Below are positions 23,802 through 35,093 of a stretch of 64,000 bases of DNA, in pieces; within the stretch, counting starts at the first letter, position 1; every line of letters starts with the position of its first letter. The stretch spans positions 1,555,001 to 1,619,000 of the forward strand of contig OZ024718.1 in assembly GCA_964016875.1 (NCBI GenBank), written 5' to 3'. The notes under the pieces are model-generated. The model searched no databases. It saw only the letters and a program-made list of their open reading frames with translations, and was not told the origin of the DNA. The position numbers and the translations under genes are program-made. Origin of the DNA: Fallopia convolvulus (Eukaryota > Streptophyta > Magnoliopsida > Caryophyllales > Polygonaceae).

Positions 23802-24231
23802 TAGACCTGTCAATCGGGTTGGGTCGGGCGGGTTCGGATTCGGTCATTTCGGGTTTGGGTTAAATCGGGATCGATTTCGTTATGGGTCACAGGTCAATCA
23901 GATTGGGTTGTAGCGGGTTTTTGGTCGGGTCGGGTTAACCAGCGGGTCTAAAATATCTTTTTTTATGATTATTAAAATCATTTTTTAATTAAATAATAAT
24001 ATTTAATTATAATATATTATTTTCATTTATTTTAATAATAAAATATATTATAATTTTAAAAATAAATTTTAAAAGTTCTATAAATATACTAAATCGGTCA
24101 ACCCAACGGTTTCGGGTTCTATAAGGTTCGGTTGATTTTGGGTTTCGGGTTCAAATTTTCGGGTGTTGACCCTAAAATTATCGGACAATTCGGGTCGGAT
24201 TGGCGGATTCGGTCAACTTTTGACAGTTCTA
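23802..24231. mobile_element. hAT-type MITE, 430 bp
   Basis: The left end is TAGACCTGTCAATCGGGTTG and the right end reverse-complemented is TAGAACTGTCAAAAGTTGAC. A perfect 8-bp target duplication TACCCACT lies at 23794-23801 and 24232-24239. Size and AT-rich core match the MITE at 22572, so the two are recent members of one subfamily. They lie 800 bp apart, upstream of the protease gene. Confidence 0.92.
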
Positions 24232-24518
24232 TACCCACTCGTTTGACATTCTTATAATCTTATCTTCATCATAAAATTGAAGTATTTTCCCAAAAAAAAC
24301 AGAAAATTAAAAAAAAATTACACGAGCAAACTTCCAATTTTACCCTCAGGACTCGGATTTTTCTCTTATCAATTGCATCACGTCGCAGAGAGACACAAAA
24401 CCAACCTGGATTTAATTTCCTCCGCCATCTTGTCTGTACGGTCACTATACGGAACCACCGTCTTTTTTACCGCTTCTTCCGGTAGCCCGTCCACAAACCC
24501 ACGTCCCTTCCCACAAGC

Positions 24519-24842
24519 ACTCTCCACTCGCCACGTCACCTACTTTTCTCCACTTCCATTGGCCGGTGCCAATCACGCGCGAAAACTGCGCGGGCGCCTT
24601 TTTATTTTAGACCGGACTCGGCAAAAATTAAAAAATTAATAAAATACTCCTTACGCTCCTTACGCGCACTCCACTAGCCACGTCACCCACCTTTCTCCAC
24701 TTCCATTGGCCGGTGCAAATCACGCGCGAAAACCAGCGTGGGCGAATAAGAAGCGGAAGGTTAAAAGCACAAACGGTTAAAAAAAAAACCGGGCGCCTTT
24801 TTTATTTGGACCGGACTTGGCAGAAATTAAAAAAATAATAAA
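24519..24842 (+). promoter_or_regulatory. Duplicated promoter segment with paired E2F and bZIP motifs
   Basis: A block with CTCCACT, then GCCACGTCACC, CCACTTCCATTGGCCGGTG and a following CACGCGCGAAAA occurs at 24525-24590 and again 147 bp downstream. Each copy carries CCACGTCACC (24531-24540, 24678-24687), an ACGT-core bZIP-type site, and GCGCGAAA (24577-24584, 24724-24731), an exact E2F consensus (TTTCGCGC reversed). A following GGGCGCCTTTTT...GACCGGACT block is also duplicated (24593 and 24791). It lies 140-450 bp upstream of the protease start codon. Function is inferred from motifs only. Confidence 0.6.
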
Positions 24843-24983
24843 ATAAGAAAGTTTGTTTCTGGAGACTGCACGGAAACCGAGAGAAGAAAGAAAGTGAAGC
24901 GGAGCGAAAACCCTGAGAGAGGCTAGATGTAGTGGCGAAAGTAGCGATTGATTGATGAGTGTGTGTTTCTGAAGCACAGATCC

Positions 24984-27900
24984 ATGGAAATGCTTCGAAT
25001 TAGTGTTATCAGTGCTTTCGTGTTCGGTGTTTTGGTGTGCGGAGGAGTTCATGGAGGCGATATAGTTCATGAAGACGATGTGGCTCCCAAGAGCCCTGGT
25101 TGCCAGAACAAATTCGTCCTGGTGAGAACGAATTTACTCTCGGAAATTAGGTTTCGTGTTTTGGATTTGATTTTGATGCAATTTGCGAGCTAATTTTAGA
25201 TGTGTGTGTGTTTCTCGGCGCTGAAATTTGAAGGAGAAATGGAGTTTTGATTGAAGTGAGGGGCTCAATTTGTGTTCAATTTTTCAAGTGGATGGTTTCA
25301 AATTATGGATTTCTGATGGATTTCATCTAGTGTTCTTCGTTATTATTCACCTGGTAGTTCTGTTTTTTTTTTCGTTTTTTTAATCAATATATTTTGCGAA
25401 ATTTGAATTGAATTTGAAAAGGGGAGGAACTGATGCTGGAATCTGAAACTCAGTTAATTGATAGTTGTAGATGTTGCTTCTGGAAGAACTGGTTGCAAAT
25501 CTGGTTGTGTTGTGGAGAATTTGTGGCTTAGCTGCTTCAGCTGCAAATTCATAAGAGAAATCATAGTTTGTTTTGAAATGTGATGATTAATTGCATGATT
25601 TTGGCTTTAATGTTTAGTGGTCAAGTGAATAGTAATTCATGATCTGAAATCTTAACAGGAAAAACTGATTGGATAAGGGGAAGTCTTATCCCTATCTTTA
25701 TCTTCTATAGACTATAGGCCTTCCAATCAAAAACTCCAAAGCACTAATTTTGATTCATATCCAACGTTAAAAGTTTCCTTTTGTGTGGCTACTATAGCGT
25801 GCTTTATTGTCATGTGTAATTTAAATAACCAAAACTCTTGTTATTAATATTTCTATGCTAAATTCTGCACTACCTTTTTTTCAATAGGTGAAAGTCCCCG
25901 CTTTCATTAACGGGGTACAATTCGATGAGTTTGTTGGTGTAGGAGCCCGATTTGGGCCGACAATGGAATCAAAGGAGAATCATGTTAAAAAAACCAAACT
26001 TACACTTGCAGATCCTCCAGATTGTTGCAGTAAACCCAAGAACGAGGTCTTTTTTATATACCTGTTTTTAGCTTTGGATCTATGGATTACCTCTTACATG
26101 ACATATGAAATATCTATGCTTTAAGGCTTAAGCATTAAGATATAAAAATTCTTTACTTTTTTGTAACATGTTTTTGAAGTTGCCTTCTTTTATTGATGGG
26201 GTTGATAGCTTGCTGGTGAGACAATTCTGGTATACCGAGGTAACTGCAGTTTCACTACCAAGACTAATATTGCTGAAGCTGCTGGTGCTTCAGCAGTCCT
26301 TATTGTGAATAATGATACTGGTATGTTCAATGTTTTCTTCTCACCTCTTGATTTTTGCAGAATGGATGATATTACATTCATCTTTCTTTTTCTAATCTGA
26401 GATTGATATTTTCCCAAATATAATGATAATCCAAGCATTAAATCCTAAGTTTTATATTAATGACGTAGAGAAGGCAAGATTGTGCACTATAATTCTATAA
26501 ATAGACCAACCTAAGTAACATTGGATTCGTTCTTTGAAAATAAAGATTTAACCAAAACACACGCATTTAATTGTTCACTTGTCATGTAGTTGGTGATGTA
26601 TTTAGATTATTTGTAAATAATAATAACTGTTTCTAATAAATTCCATTACTCGGAACTTCGTAAACTAATAAGATCTACTCATTGAACTGTTGATCTACTA
26701 TAGAAATATCATTTTCCTTTTGATCAAAAATATTATAAATCAACTTTCCAAAATATTGTCTTGCAGGTCTATTCAAGATGGTTTGTGAAGAGGATGCTGA
26801 TACAGATATTCAGATTCCTGCTATTATGCTCCCGCAATATGCAGGAGATGAATTAGAAGACCTCCTCAACAACAATACCATGGGGGGTAAGGATAATACT
26901 CCTCTGTCTACTTTTTTGAAATTTAGTGTGGTATCATAATTTGCTACCCTTTTTTTAAAACAAAAAATAACAAATTCTCTTTTTCAGTGTCCATTCGTCT
27001 GTCACTGTTATTTAGAGGATTCTGCTTTTTTTCAGTTTCTGTGCAGGTATACTCCCCAAAACGCCCTGCTGTCGATGTGGCAGAAGTTTTTCTATGGCTC
27101 ATGGCTATTGGTACCATTGTATGTGCATCTTATTGGTCTGCATGGAATGCAAGGGAAGGTGCTATTGAGCAGGAAAAACTTTTAAAGGTAATTTTGATCA
27201 TCTTGTTTGAGACTTAAAAAGAGTATTTTTAAGTTTTAACCTCAAGGGGCCAAATCAACTTTTCTTCATCTGCTGAAGTCTATGGTAATTATGTTTTTTT
27301 TTGTAGGATCCTCAGGACGAATTCCAAGTTACAGAAGACGCTGGCTCAAAGGGTTTTGTGGATATCAGCACTACATCAGCGATTTTGTTTGTAGTGGCGG
27401 CTTCATGTTTCTTGGTCATGCTATACAAATTTATGTCAGTGTGGTTTATTGACATTCTTTTGGTCCTATTCTGCATTGGTGGGGCTGAGGTCAGTAACTT
27501 CAAGCTGTTTGCGGCTGTTATGTTATTCATGTTATCTCAGCACTGAAAACTCCCTTTTTTTTCCACTTCACAGGGATTACAAACATGTTTGGTCACTTTA
27601 CTATCAAGGTAGGAAATTGAAGAATACAGTGATAAAAAATTACATGACAATGTATGAAATTGAACACAAATTTATGCAAATTTCAGGTGGTTTGAAAATG
27701 CTGCGGGGTCGTCTATCAAAATGCCTTTCATAGGAGCAATCTCATATCTGAACATGGTTGTTTCTCCATTCTGCATAGCTTTTGCTGTTGTTTGGGCTAT
27801 CTTCCGCCATCACAAGTACCTGGCTTGGATTGGTCAAGACATCCTTGTAAGTCTTTTTTATGTAATAACTAGTTCCAGTCTGCTGGTTAATGTAACTGTT

Positions 27901-29274
27901 CTACTGAGCAAACACAGTCATGATTTAACAAAAAATATATGAATTATACAGCATTGGAGTGATAGAATAATTTCTTTTGATCAGGGTATTGCTTTGATTC
28001 TCACCGTGCTTCAGATTGTTCGTGTGCCTAATCTTAAGGTGATACCTCCAACTTGTCTTATGTATTTGTATTTGCTTAAAATAGATGCAGCAGAGTATTT
28101 ACCTTTATATTTTGGCTTAATGTGCCAAAACCTGTGTAAATATTTGTTATTGATGTCTTTAAGGCATTATTTTAACAAGTTTTCGTTTGATTGCACTAGG
28201 TTGGCACAATTCTTTTGAGCTGTGCATTCTTCTACGACATATTCTGGGTCTTCATCTCCAAGTCAATGTTCCATGAGAGTGTAATGATTGTGGTAATTAT
28301 CTAAGCTATAAAACATTCCATTTGGAGAGATCAAGTGATGCTTTATCTCCTGACTTAAAGTGGCTTCTTGATCTCATTTAGGTTGCTCGGGGTGATAAGA
28401 GTGGAGAAGACGGTATCCCAATGCTGTTGAAAATTCCCAGGATGTTTGATCCTTGGGGAGGTTACAGTGTCATCGGGTTTGGTGATATCATATTACCTGG
28501 ACTATTGGTGGCCTTCTCACTAAGGTCCAGCCTCCTATACAAACATTTTACATTTGAAAGATCTTAAAGAAGTGAATATGCTTAAGATGTTGGATTATTG
28601 TTGATGAAAGTTTAAGCAATGGAAATCTAATGGTGCAGGTATGATTGGTTGGCAAATAAGAGCTTGCGAGGTGGATACTTCTTATGGGCTATGACAGCTT
28701 ATGCTCTAGGTATGTGTATATCACAAAACACTTACATGCATCAACATGAATTCAATTGGTACATTTGATCAGCTATTATTGGAAAACTGATCTTGTTGTT
28801 TTTTTTCCTTAAGAATAACAAACTTTTGGTATTTTTAAGGAAATTTGCATACTGAAACTATTCAAACTGAAATTTTCTTGATCACCTCTCAAACTTTTGG
28901 TATTTTTAAGGAAATTTGCGTTCTGAAACTATTCAAACTGAAATTTTCTTGATCACCTCTCACCTTGCAGGTTTGCTGATAACTTATGTGGCTCTGAATT
29001 TGATGGAAGGGCATGGCCAGCCAGCTTTGCTTTACATTGTTCCCTTCACACTCGGTACGTCATAACTCAACAAACCAAAGACTTTGACATTAAAGTAAGG
29101 AATTTTAGATATAATAAAGTTCATGTAGCACTGATGTATGATTGATCCTGTTTATTGGCGATAGGTACGCTTTTGACATTGTCAAAGAGGAGAGGAGAGC
29201 TAAAGAACTTGTGGACAAGAGGAGAGCCAGAGCGGCCTTGTCCACACGTACGCCTTCATCCTTCTTCTGAATGA
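24984..29274 (+). CDS. Signal peptide peptidase-like intramembrane aspartyl protease (SPPL2/4 type)
   Basis: Predicted 537-residue GxGD protease that cleaves type II membrane segments in Golgi/endosomal membranes. Exons: 24984-25121, 25888-26046, 26209-26320, 26767-26886, 27036-27187, 27307-27489, 27574-27608, 27687-27846, 27985-28038, 28200-28292, 28382-28524, 28639-28709, 28971-29054, 29165-29274. A signal peptide (about 1-25) is followed by a Cys-containing luminal PA domain (about 40-185, with VYRGNCSFTTKTNIAE). Nine hydrophobic segments come next. The catalytic Asp pair is FFYDIFWVF (Asp384) and IGFGDIILPGL (Asp437), and the PAL motif is GQPALLYIVP (491-493). The active site looks intact. 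An alternative acceptor (exon 5 from 26988) would insert a 16-residue hydrophobic piece, and I rejected it. Earlier in-frame codons before 24984 lack ATG. Confidence 0.95.
28820..28961 (+). repeat. 71-bp perfect-phase tandem duplication beside a splice acceptor
   Basis: Two 71-bp units (28820-28890 and 28891-28961) differ at only a few bases. The second unit ends nine bases before exon 13 of the protease gene and contains its probable branch point and pyrimidine tract. Confidence 0.9.
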
Positions 29275-29694
29275 AGATGAGTTCTCCTTCACAGTTTAGA
29301 TATGTAGTGCACTACTTTCTTTGAACAGAAACAAAATAAGGAAAAGAGTGCAAGTTGTAGTAGGAGTTAATATTTAACACCAGTGTTCATAGTTTGAAAT
29401 CTGAGTCTCATGGATTTGAATTATGTGTATTGGTATCTTCATTTAAGCTTTTGACCTACTTGTGCCTATTCTAGTGTAAAAAAGAGATGAGTGTCAGTGT
29501 CACTAAGCTGCCTTCTCTAGTTTGGGATAAATATGATTTTGTATTGGTTGCATTGCTATTTATTGTTAAAACTTCAAAATCAAAATAGGAAAGCCTCAAC
29601 CACTTTGTGTAGTGTTCACCTTTGATAGATGCGTGATTAGAAGTGGCAATCTTAACACATCCAATGGATACCCGGCTCACCCGACTCAAAAAAT
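29275..29694. other. 3' flank of the protease gene
   Basis: Probable 3' UTR and downstream sequence. No other feature was recognised. Confidence 0.45.
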
Positions 29695-30060
29695 GGGTAC
29701 AACAACAATAACAACACCAACCCAGTGTGGACCTGCCTCGGGCAGGGTTTAAGAGGTCAGAATATACCCACACTTCCCTCGACCTACAATCGAGAGGGTA
29801 CATAAAAAAGGCCTAAAGACCCAAAAACATGGAAAACGATACCAGAGAGAGAACATAGAGACGCAGGATGAGGGCCGGCTACCCAGCTACCGCTCCTTCA
29901 CCGTAATCTTCTCTCTCCAAAGGTTCATACAATCTGTCAGGTCCATTGAAATATCTAGCAAGACGAGATCCTGTTTTATAACTTCCTTTCAACTCTTCTT
30001 CGGTCTGCCTCTCCCCTTGCGCAAAATGTTGAAAACCACCCCCTCGCATCTACATACCGG
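29695..30060 (-). mobile_element. RTE-type LINE, 3' end
   Basis: On the minus strand a frame reads RKGRGRPKKS, a stop, then KEVIKQDLVLLDISMDLTD and CMNLWREKITVKER, the RTE ORF2 tail, with TGA where Trp is normal after KKS. A 3' UTR follows, ending CACTGGGTTGG and then (TGT)n at 29697-29712. It is the same family as the element at 21781 in the opposite orientation, 5'-truncated and inactivated. Confidence 0.72.
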
Positions 30061-30532
30061 GGCATGTGAACCAGGGCCTCTGAACGGGGACTCATGAAAG
30101 TCCTTCACTCTATATGCATTCTAGGCTATACCAAATCATCAGTTTCAATCACTAGATGGATGATCCAACACACTCGACATGCATGTGACGAATGGATGCA
30201 TACGAAAAGGTTAACAGACGAGTGACATGAGTAGTTTACTCATCCATCACCAAACCATTTTTCATTCATTACGTGTACTCTATGATTTTGTTGTACTTGT
30301 TGGTTGAAAGTAATTTTTTGGTAAGAAGAATGTTTTACGTGTCTTGAAAAACATAAAAAATAACACTTTTTGGGTGAAAAGTATTTTTATTGTCTTGTAA
30401 AAACAATATAGAAGACATACACGAATATCTAAAGTATTAAAAGTAGTTTTTAGGTAAAAATTACATCATCTACAGAATTACAACAAGCAAAAAAAACAAA
30501 AAGAAGTCTAAAAGACCAAAATTTCAGCCTCT
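30061..30532. other. Intergenic stretch, including BiP 3' UTR
   Basis: The part next to 30533 is A-rich on the plus strand and probably holds the BiP 3' UTR and poly-A signal. The rest may be further decayed LINE. Confidence 0.4.
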
Positions 30533-33500
30533 CTACAACTCATCATAAGACTCCTCTTCAGTTTCACCTCCACCACCACTCTTCTCATACACCTTCTTCA
30601 TCACTGGATTACAAACTTGCTCCACTTCCTTCATCTTCTCCTCAAAATCCTCTTTCTCTGCATTTTGGTTATCATCTAGCCACTCAAGAGCCTCTTTCAA
30701 CACACCCTCAATCCTCTCCTTATCTTCTGAATCAATTTTATCAGCCAACTTGTCTTTATCCTCAACACTACTCCTCATGTTGTATATGTAAGACTCAAGC
30801 TTGTTCCTAGCATCCACTCTTGCCTTAACCTTGTTATCCTCCTCAGCAAACATCTCAGCTTCCTCCACCATTCTCTTGATCTCTTCTTCGCTCAACCGCC
30901 CTTTGTCATTGGTGATGGTTATCGTCTGCTTGTTCTTAGCCGCCTTGTCTTCAGCCGTCACATGGAGGATTCCGTTCGCGTCAACCTCAAATGTGACTTC
31001 AATTTGAGGCACTCCTCTAAACAAAACAATAACAAGTTAAGCGATCATTGATTTAAAAAAAAAAAACTTGGTTGTGTTAAGAAAGACAACAACATCAACA
31101 TCATTGCTCTGTATATTCCCGCACAAGCAGGTTCTGAGGGATCAAGATGGAGGCACCATGCGCCCGATAAACCTAGGGCTGAGCATGGATCAGTTCAAAC
31201 CGAAATTTTAAGCCGAATTGAAACAGAAACCGATGTTATTCGGTTCGGTTTCGGTTTAGGAATTTCTCGAATTTCGGTTTGGTTCGAAATTTTCAAAGAA
31301 TAACCTTCTATCCATCCCAAACCGACAAAACAAAAACCGAATCGAACCATTTTGGTTTGGTTTTCGGTTTTGAACCAATGCTAAGCCTAAGATAGACCCT
31401 GAAAACTGAAATTCAGCTATGTGACAATAATAACTGTTGGGTAAAGAAAGAGTGAACTTTAAACTTACCTTGGAGCAGGAGGAATCCCGGATAGTTGAAA
31501 TCGCCCTAGCTCACGACAATCCTTTGTCAAGCTTCTTTCGCCTTCAAAGACCTTGATTTCAACTGTGGTTTGCTGATCTTGGTATGTTGAAAAGACCTGA
31601 GATTTCTTAGTTGGAATCACAGTGTTTCTAGGAATCAGTTTGGTCATAACACCTCCAACTGTCTCAATACCAAGGCTCAAAGGCGCAACGTCAAGAAGGA
31701 GAAGATCTGCCATTAGACGCCTAAAGTTAGCAAAACACTAGCAAAGATTTCAAACTTAATAATGAATCAATGACACCCATTGTTCTATATGCTCATTGTT
31801 CTAAAAATCTTGTCTAGGCCCCACCTAGGCGCTGGAAGGTCACAGCCCACCTAGCTGTCCAGTCCGTCTAGGTCTCCGTCTAAGACCGCCTAGGCAACCA
31901 TTCTAGCCGTCTAGGCGCTAGGCGACCCCTTTCTGCCCAGGATCCGCCTAGCGATTTTTAGAACATTGTATATGCTAGTGCAATATTGCTCCAAATTCGC
32001 CTTAATTTGCAACAACTATTTATACCTTTAGTTTCTTCTCCGCCTTCTCCACTTAGAATCCCTCCTTGAACAGCAGCTCCATACGCGACCGCCTCATCAG
32101 GATTCACACCCTTGTTAGGCTCCTTCCCATCAAAGAAATCCTTCAACAATTGTTGAATCTTAGGAATTCTTGTGCTCCCACCAACAAGCACAATCTCATT
32201 CACATCCTTCTTCTCCAAACCTGCATCCTGCAACGCTTTCTTGACGGGTCCCATCGTCTTCTTGAACAAATCCACGTTCAACTCCTCAAACCTCGCCCTA
32301 GTCAACGGCTCCGAGAAGTCGACACCATCGAACAACGACTCGATCTCGACTCTCACTTGGTGTTGGCTACTCAAAGCCCTTTTTGCCCTTTCAACCTCCC
32401 TCCTTAGCTTCCCAAGAGCCCTACTATCTTTGCTAATGTCTTTATTGTACTTCTTCTTGATCAACTTAATGAAGTAGTCCATCACCCTGTGGTCAAAATC
32501 TTCTCCTCCCAAATGAGTGTCGCCGCTCGTGGCTAGAACCTCGAAAACGCCGTTGTCGATTGTTAAAATGCTCACGTCGAACGTTCCACCCCCAAGATCA
32601 TACACCAAGATGTTCTTCTCGCCGCCTTTCTTGTCTAGCCCGTACGCGATTGCAGCTGCAGTCGGCTCGTTTATGATACGAGCCACTTCGAGTCCCGCTA
32701 TCGTGCCTGCGTCCTTGGTGGCTTGCCGTTGTGCATCATTGAAATAAGCTATAAGAACACACACCCATCAAACATATCAGATCACTCACAGATCCAAATC
32801 AACCATCACACAAGAATTTCAGCATCTTCTTTGTAAACTACAAGTAAGCACATGTTAGATAATGTAATGTCATTTTGTTTATAAAAATCATCAATTAGAA
32901 GATACATCCCATATGATTTTAACAAGTTTTAGCATTTAACCATTAGCACTTAGAAGTTAGAACAGAAGTGATATTTTGATAATAGAGTTTGTTTCATGAA
33001 AGTCATTATATCTAATAATGGGTTTTCTACAATTAACCTTTTAGTATTTCCAAATGCTTACCTGGGACAGTTATAACTGCATGCTTAATCTTCTTCCCCA
33101 AATACGATTCCGCCGTCTCCTTCATCTTCCCCAAGATCATAGCACTGATCTCCTCAGGACTAAAAACCTTCATCTCCCCATCCTTAATCTTCACCTGAAT
33201 ATAAGGCTTGCCATCCTTATTCACAATCTTGTAAGGCAACAGCTTAACATCCCTTTGAACCTCAGGATCATCAAACCTAGTAGCAAACAAGGCAAACCAA
33301 ACCAACCCAATTAAATCACAACCCTTAAACTAAATTCAATTCATCTATATTTGGGTTCACTTACTTTCTCCCAATGAGCCTCTTGACGTCGAAAATGGTG
33401 CGCTCAGCATTTAAAGGCGCCTGATTTTTGGCGGCTTCTCCAATCAAACGCTCAGTATCAGTAAAGGCAACCCATGAAGGCGTGATCCGGTTACCTTGAT

Positions 33501-33794
33501 CATTGGCTATGATCTCAACATGACCGTTTCTGTAAACTCCCACACAAGAATAAGTTGTTCCAAGATCAATTCCTATTACTGTTCCTTTGATTTTTGGCGC
33601 CTCAGCTGCTCCTGCAAATCCCTGTAAAAGCTCTGTAACAAGTATAGTGCAAAATTAGTCACTTTTCCACCAATCCCAAATCTTCAGCCATTAAATTTAC
33701 TGTTTAGAAATTAGTAATAGTACTAACCTGAAGAGAGCAGAATCAAAAACAACAGCACAGTTGCTGTAGAAATCATTGATGCCCTTCTCCCCAT
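30533..33794 (-). CDS. BIP: BiP, ER-lumenal Hsp70 chaperone, with a YDEL C-terminus
   Basis: Predicted 664-residue ER Hsp70, an ATP-driven chaperone for nascent secretory proteins. Exons (minus strand): 33794-33728, 33632-33365, 33276-33062, 32748-32026, 31706-31469, 31016-30533. Signal peptide residues are about 1-31. Hsp70 signatures are IDLGTTYS (44-51), DLGGGTFDVSI and LVGGSTRIPKIQQL, and the interdomain linker DLLLLDVAPLSLG follows at exon 5. The substrate-binding domain and helical lid are complete. The last four residues are YDEL, where plant BiPs normally carry HDEL, a single C-to-T change at the codon. The acidic tail typical of BiP precedes it. Introns 4 and 5 contain mobile elements. 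It could be the stress-inducible BIP3-like isoform, but I cannot tell from sequence alone. Confidence 0.96.
31086..31438 (-). mobile_element. SINE in BiP intron 5, split by a MITE
   Basis: The 5' block (GTTATTGTCACATAGCTGAA, reversed at 31405-31436) and the 3' tail with (GTT)n (reversed at 31086-31098) match the SINE at 18951. A 217-bp MITE separates the two halves. It lies wholly inside the intron 31017-31468. Confidence 0.65.
31174..31390. mobile_element. hAT-type MITE nested in the SINE, 217 bp
   Basis: The ends TAGGGCTGAGCATGG and, reverse-complemented, TTAGGCTTAGCATTGG are inverted repeats. The flanks GATAAACC (31166-31173) and GATAGACC (31391-31398) are an 8-bp target duplication with one mismatch. 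The interior is CCGAA/TTCGG-rich. Confidence 0.78.
31794..31968. mobile_element. hAT-type MITE in BiP intron 4, 175 bp
   Basis: The terminal inverted repeats CATTGTTCTAAAAATC and CAATGTTCTAAAAATC start with CA. They are bounded by a perfect 8-bp duplication TATATGCT (31786-31793 and 31969-31976). The interior is a series of CCTAGGCG/CGCCTAGG motifs. This is a different subfamily from the GGTTCGG-rich MITEs. Confidence 0.88.
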
Positions 33795-33885
33795 CTCAAA
33801 GAGAAATGTTCTCCTTCTTTGTCGTTTTAATCACTTTCTGTTAGATTTGAGATATATACCATAGGAGTTGAGGAAGAAGAATTTG

Positions 33886-33935
33886 TATTTATATAAGCTC
33901 TGGAGGGTGATTTTTGGGGATTGGTAGAATGTTCT
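33886..33935 (-). promoter_or_regulatory. BiP core promoter: TATA, ERSE-like and heat-shock elements
   Basis: On the minus strand, TATATAAATA lies at 33895-33886, 92 bases before the start codon. Upstream, CCAAT, ten bases, then CACC lies at 33924-33906. This matches the ER-stress element CCAAT-N10-CACG except for the last base. Just beyond it AGAATGTTCT (33926-33935) is an exact palindromic nGAAnnTTCn heat-shock half-site pair. Regulation by unfolded-protein and heat responses is therefore plausible but inferred. Confidence 0.6.
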
Positions 33936-34353
33936 GAAAAGATTGCCACCGATTTCCTGAGCTCTGTGTAGATCCTTCTTTCCACCAGATGTAGAGACTT
34001 CTAGAGTTGTAATTTACACACAAAAAAGTTCAAGAGGTGGGGCCCCAGAAATCCGACAGAATTTGTCTCCACTCATAGAAAATTCCCACTTTCAAGCATC
34101 ACTTTTGAACAGTAAATGCAAAGCTTCTCAAGAAACAAAACCGCTGATTCATGGATAATCAAATATCCATTTGCTTTCTTCATTACCCATTAATCGTGTT
34201 ACTCTTACATTTCAATTTACAAGTTTAATAGCCTCAAACAGTTTAAATTTGAAGTCTATTGACAGCAAAGAAAGGGAAACATAGATGCATTGCAAGTCAC
34301 TGCCCAAGATCTTAACTTTATGATCTCAAGTTGTTTGTATATTACATTCAACT
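33936..34353. other. Upstream flank of BiP
   Basis: No gene. It may hold more promoter sequence. ATTGCCACC near 33942 loosely resembles an ERSE-II half. Confidence 0.4.
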
Positions 34354-34390
34354 AGAAGTATATGCCCGTGCAAATGCACGGGTTAATAAT
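34354..34390 (-). mobile_element. Helitron 3' terminus
   Basis: The minus strand reads CCCGTGCATTTGCACGGG, ten bases, then CTAG followed by T, a Helitron-type hairpin and CTRR end like that at 20933. I could not find the 5' TC end within the AT-rich sequence to the right, so the element's length is unknown. Confidence 0.6.
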
Positions 34391-34481
34391 TCTATTTAAT
34401 TTATTTTTTTCAAATATTATATTCCATCAATGAAGTTTTTTAAGTTGTATATCTTTTTTGCATATAGGTTATCACATACAA

Positions 34482-34580
34482 TTACAATTGACATTCAATT
34501 ATTTAGAAAACCTATAAAATTACAATTGACATTCAATTATTTAGAAAACCTATAAAAATATAGGTTTTCTAAATAATTAA
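34482..34580. repeat. Direct plus inverted repeat cluster
   Basis: ACAATTGACATTCAATTATT and a following TAGAAAACCTATAAAA occur twice in tandem (from about 34487 and 34523), immediately followed by the inverted copy TATAGGTTTTCTAAATAATT. This gives a strong hairpin, possibly inside the Helitron. Confidence 0.75.
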
Positions 34581-35093
34581 TTTATGATTGATGTATAATA
34601 TTAAATAAATATTATGTGTGGAAGGTAAAGAGTCTAAGTTAGAATATGTAAAATATGTATGATATTAAGTCTATAGGAGACAATTGAATGCTTTAAATTC
34701 AAAGCATTGAATGTAAAAAAATACAAATTTATATGTAGGTTAGATGAGAAGTGGTAAAGAAAAGTGCAATTCTATGTAATGACCATAAAATGCAGCTTTC
34801 ACATCACAAGTGAATTCGTAATGAATCACAACTGGCAAGATACATCAACTCAAGTATTTGTAATCACAGCAATTTTATTTCCAATATGAAGTTACATGTT
34901 ACAGAATACATTGATTCAGTCATATTTTGGGAAATAAATTGCCTCTGAACTAGCCTGTGTTTAAATTTGAAGAAAACAAAATGCAGCTAACGCAATCTCA
35001 TCGTGATTAGGATTATCAGTTCTCTTATTTTCAGTATCAAACCTGTATTCCACTTCAAAGAACATTGCTTGATGAATGACTTGAATGCATCAG
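34581..35093. other. Intergenic stretch
   Basis: AT-rich, with no recognised feature. The right part probably contains the 3' UTR of the MESD-like gene. Confidence 0.4.

Noticed and set aside
24277..24639. 120-codon plus-strand ORF upstream of the protease
   Set aside because: It lies in the duplicated promoter block, has no domain and its frame is not kept in the second copy.
26988..27035. Alternative acceptor making protease exon 5 longer
   Set aside because: It keeps the frame but inserts about 16 hydrophobic residues not expected in this conserved region. The acceptor at 27035 restores the usual VSVQVYSP join.
30801..32747. Plus-strand ORFs of 68-113 codons opposite BiP (30801, 32066, 32172, 32517)
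   Set aside because: They are antisense shadows of conserved Hsp70 coding exons; their products resemble nothing and they have no splice or promoter context.
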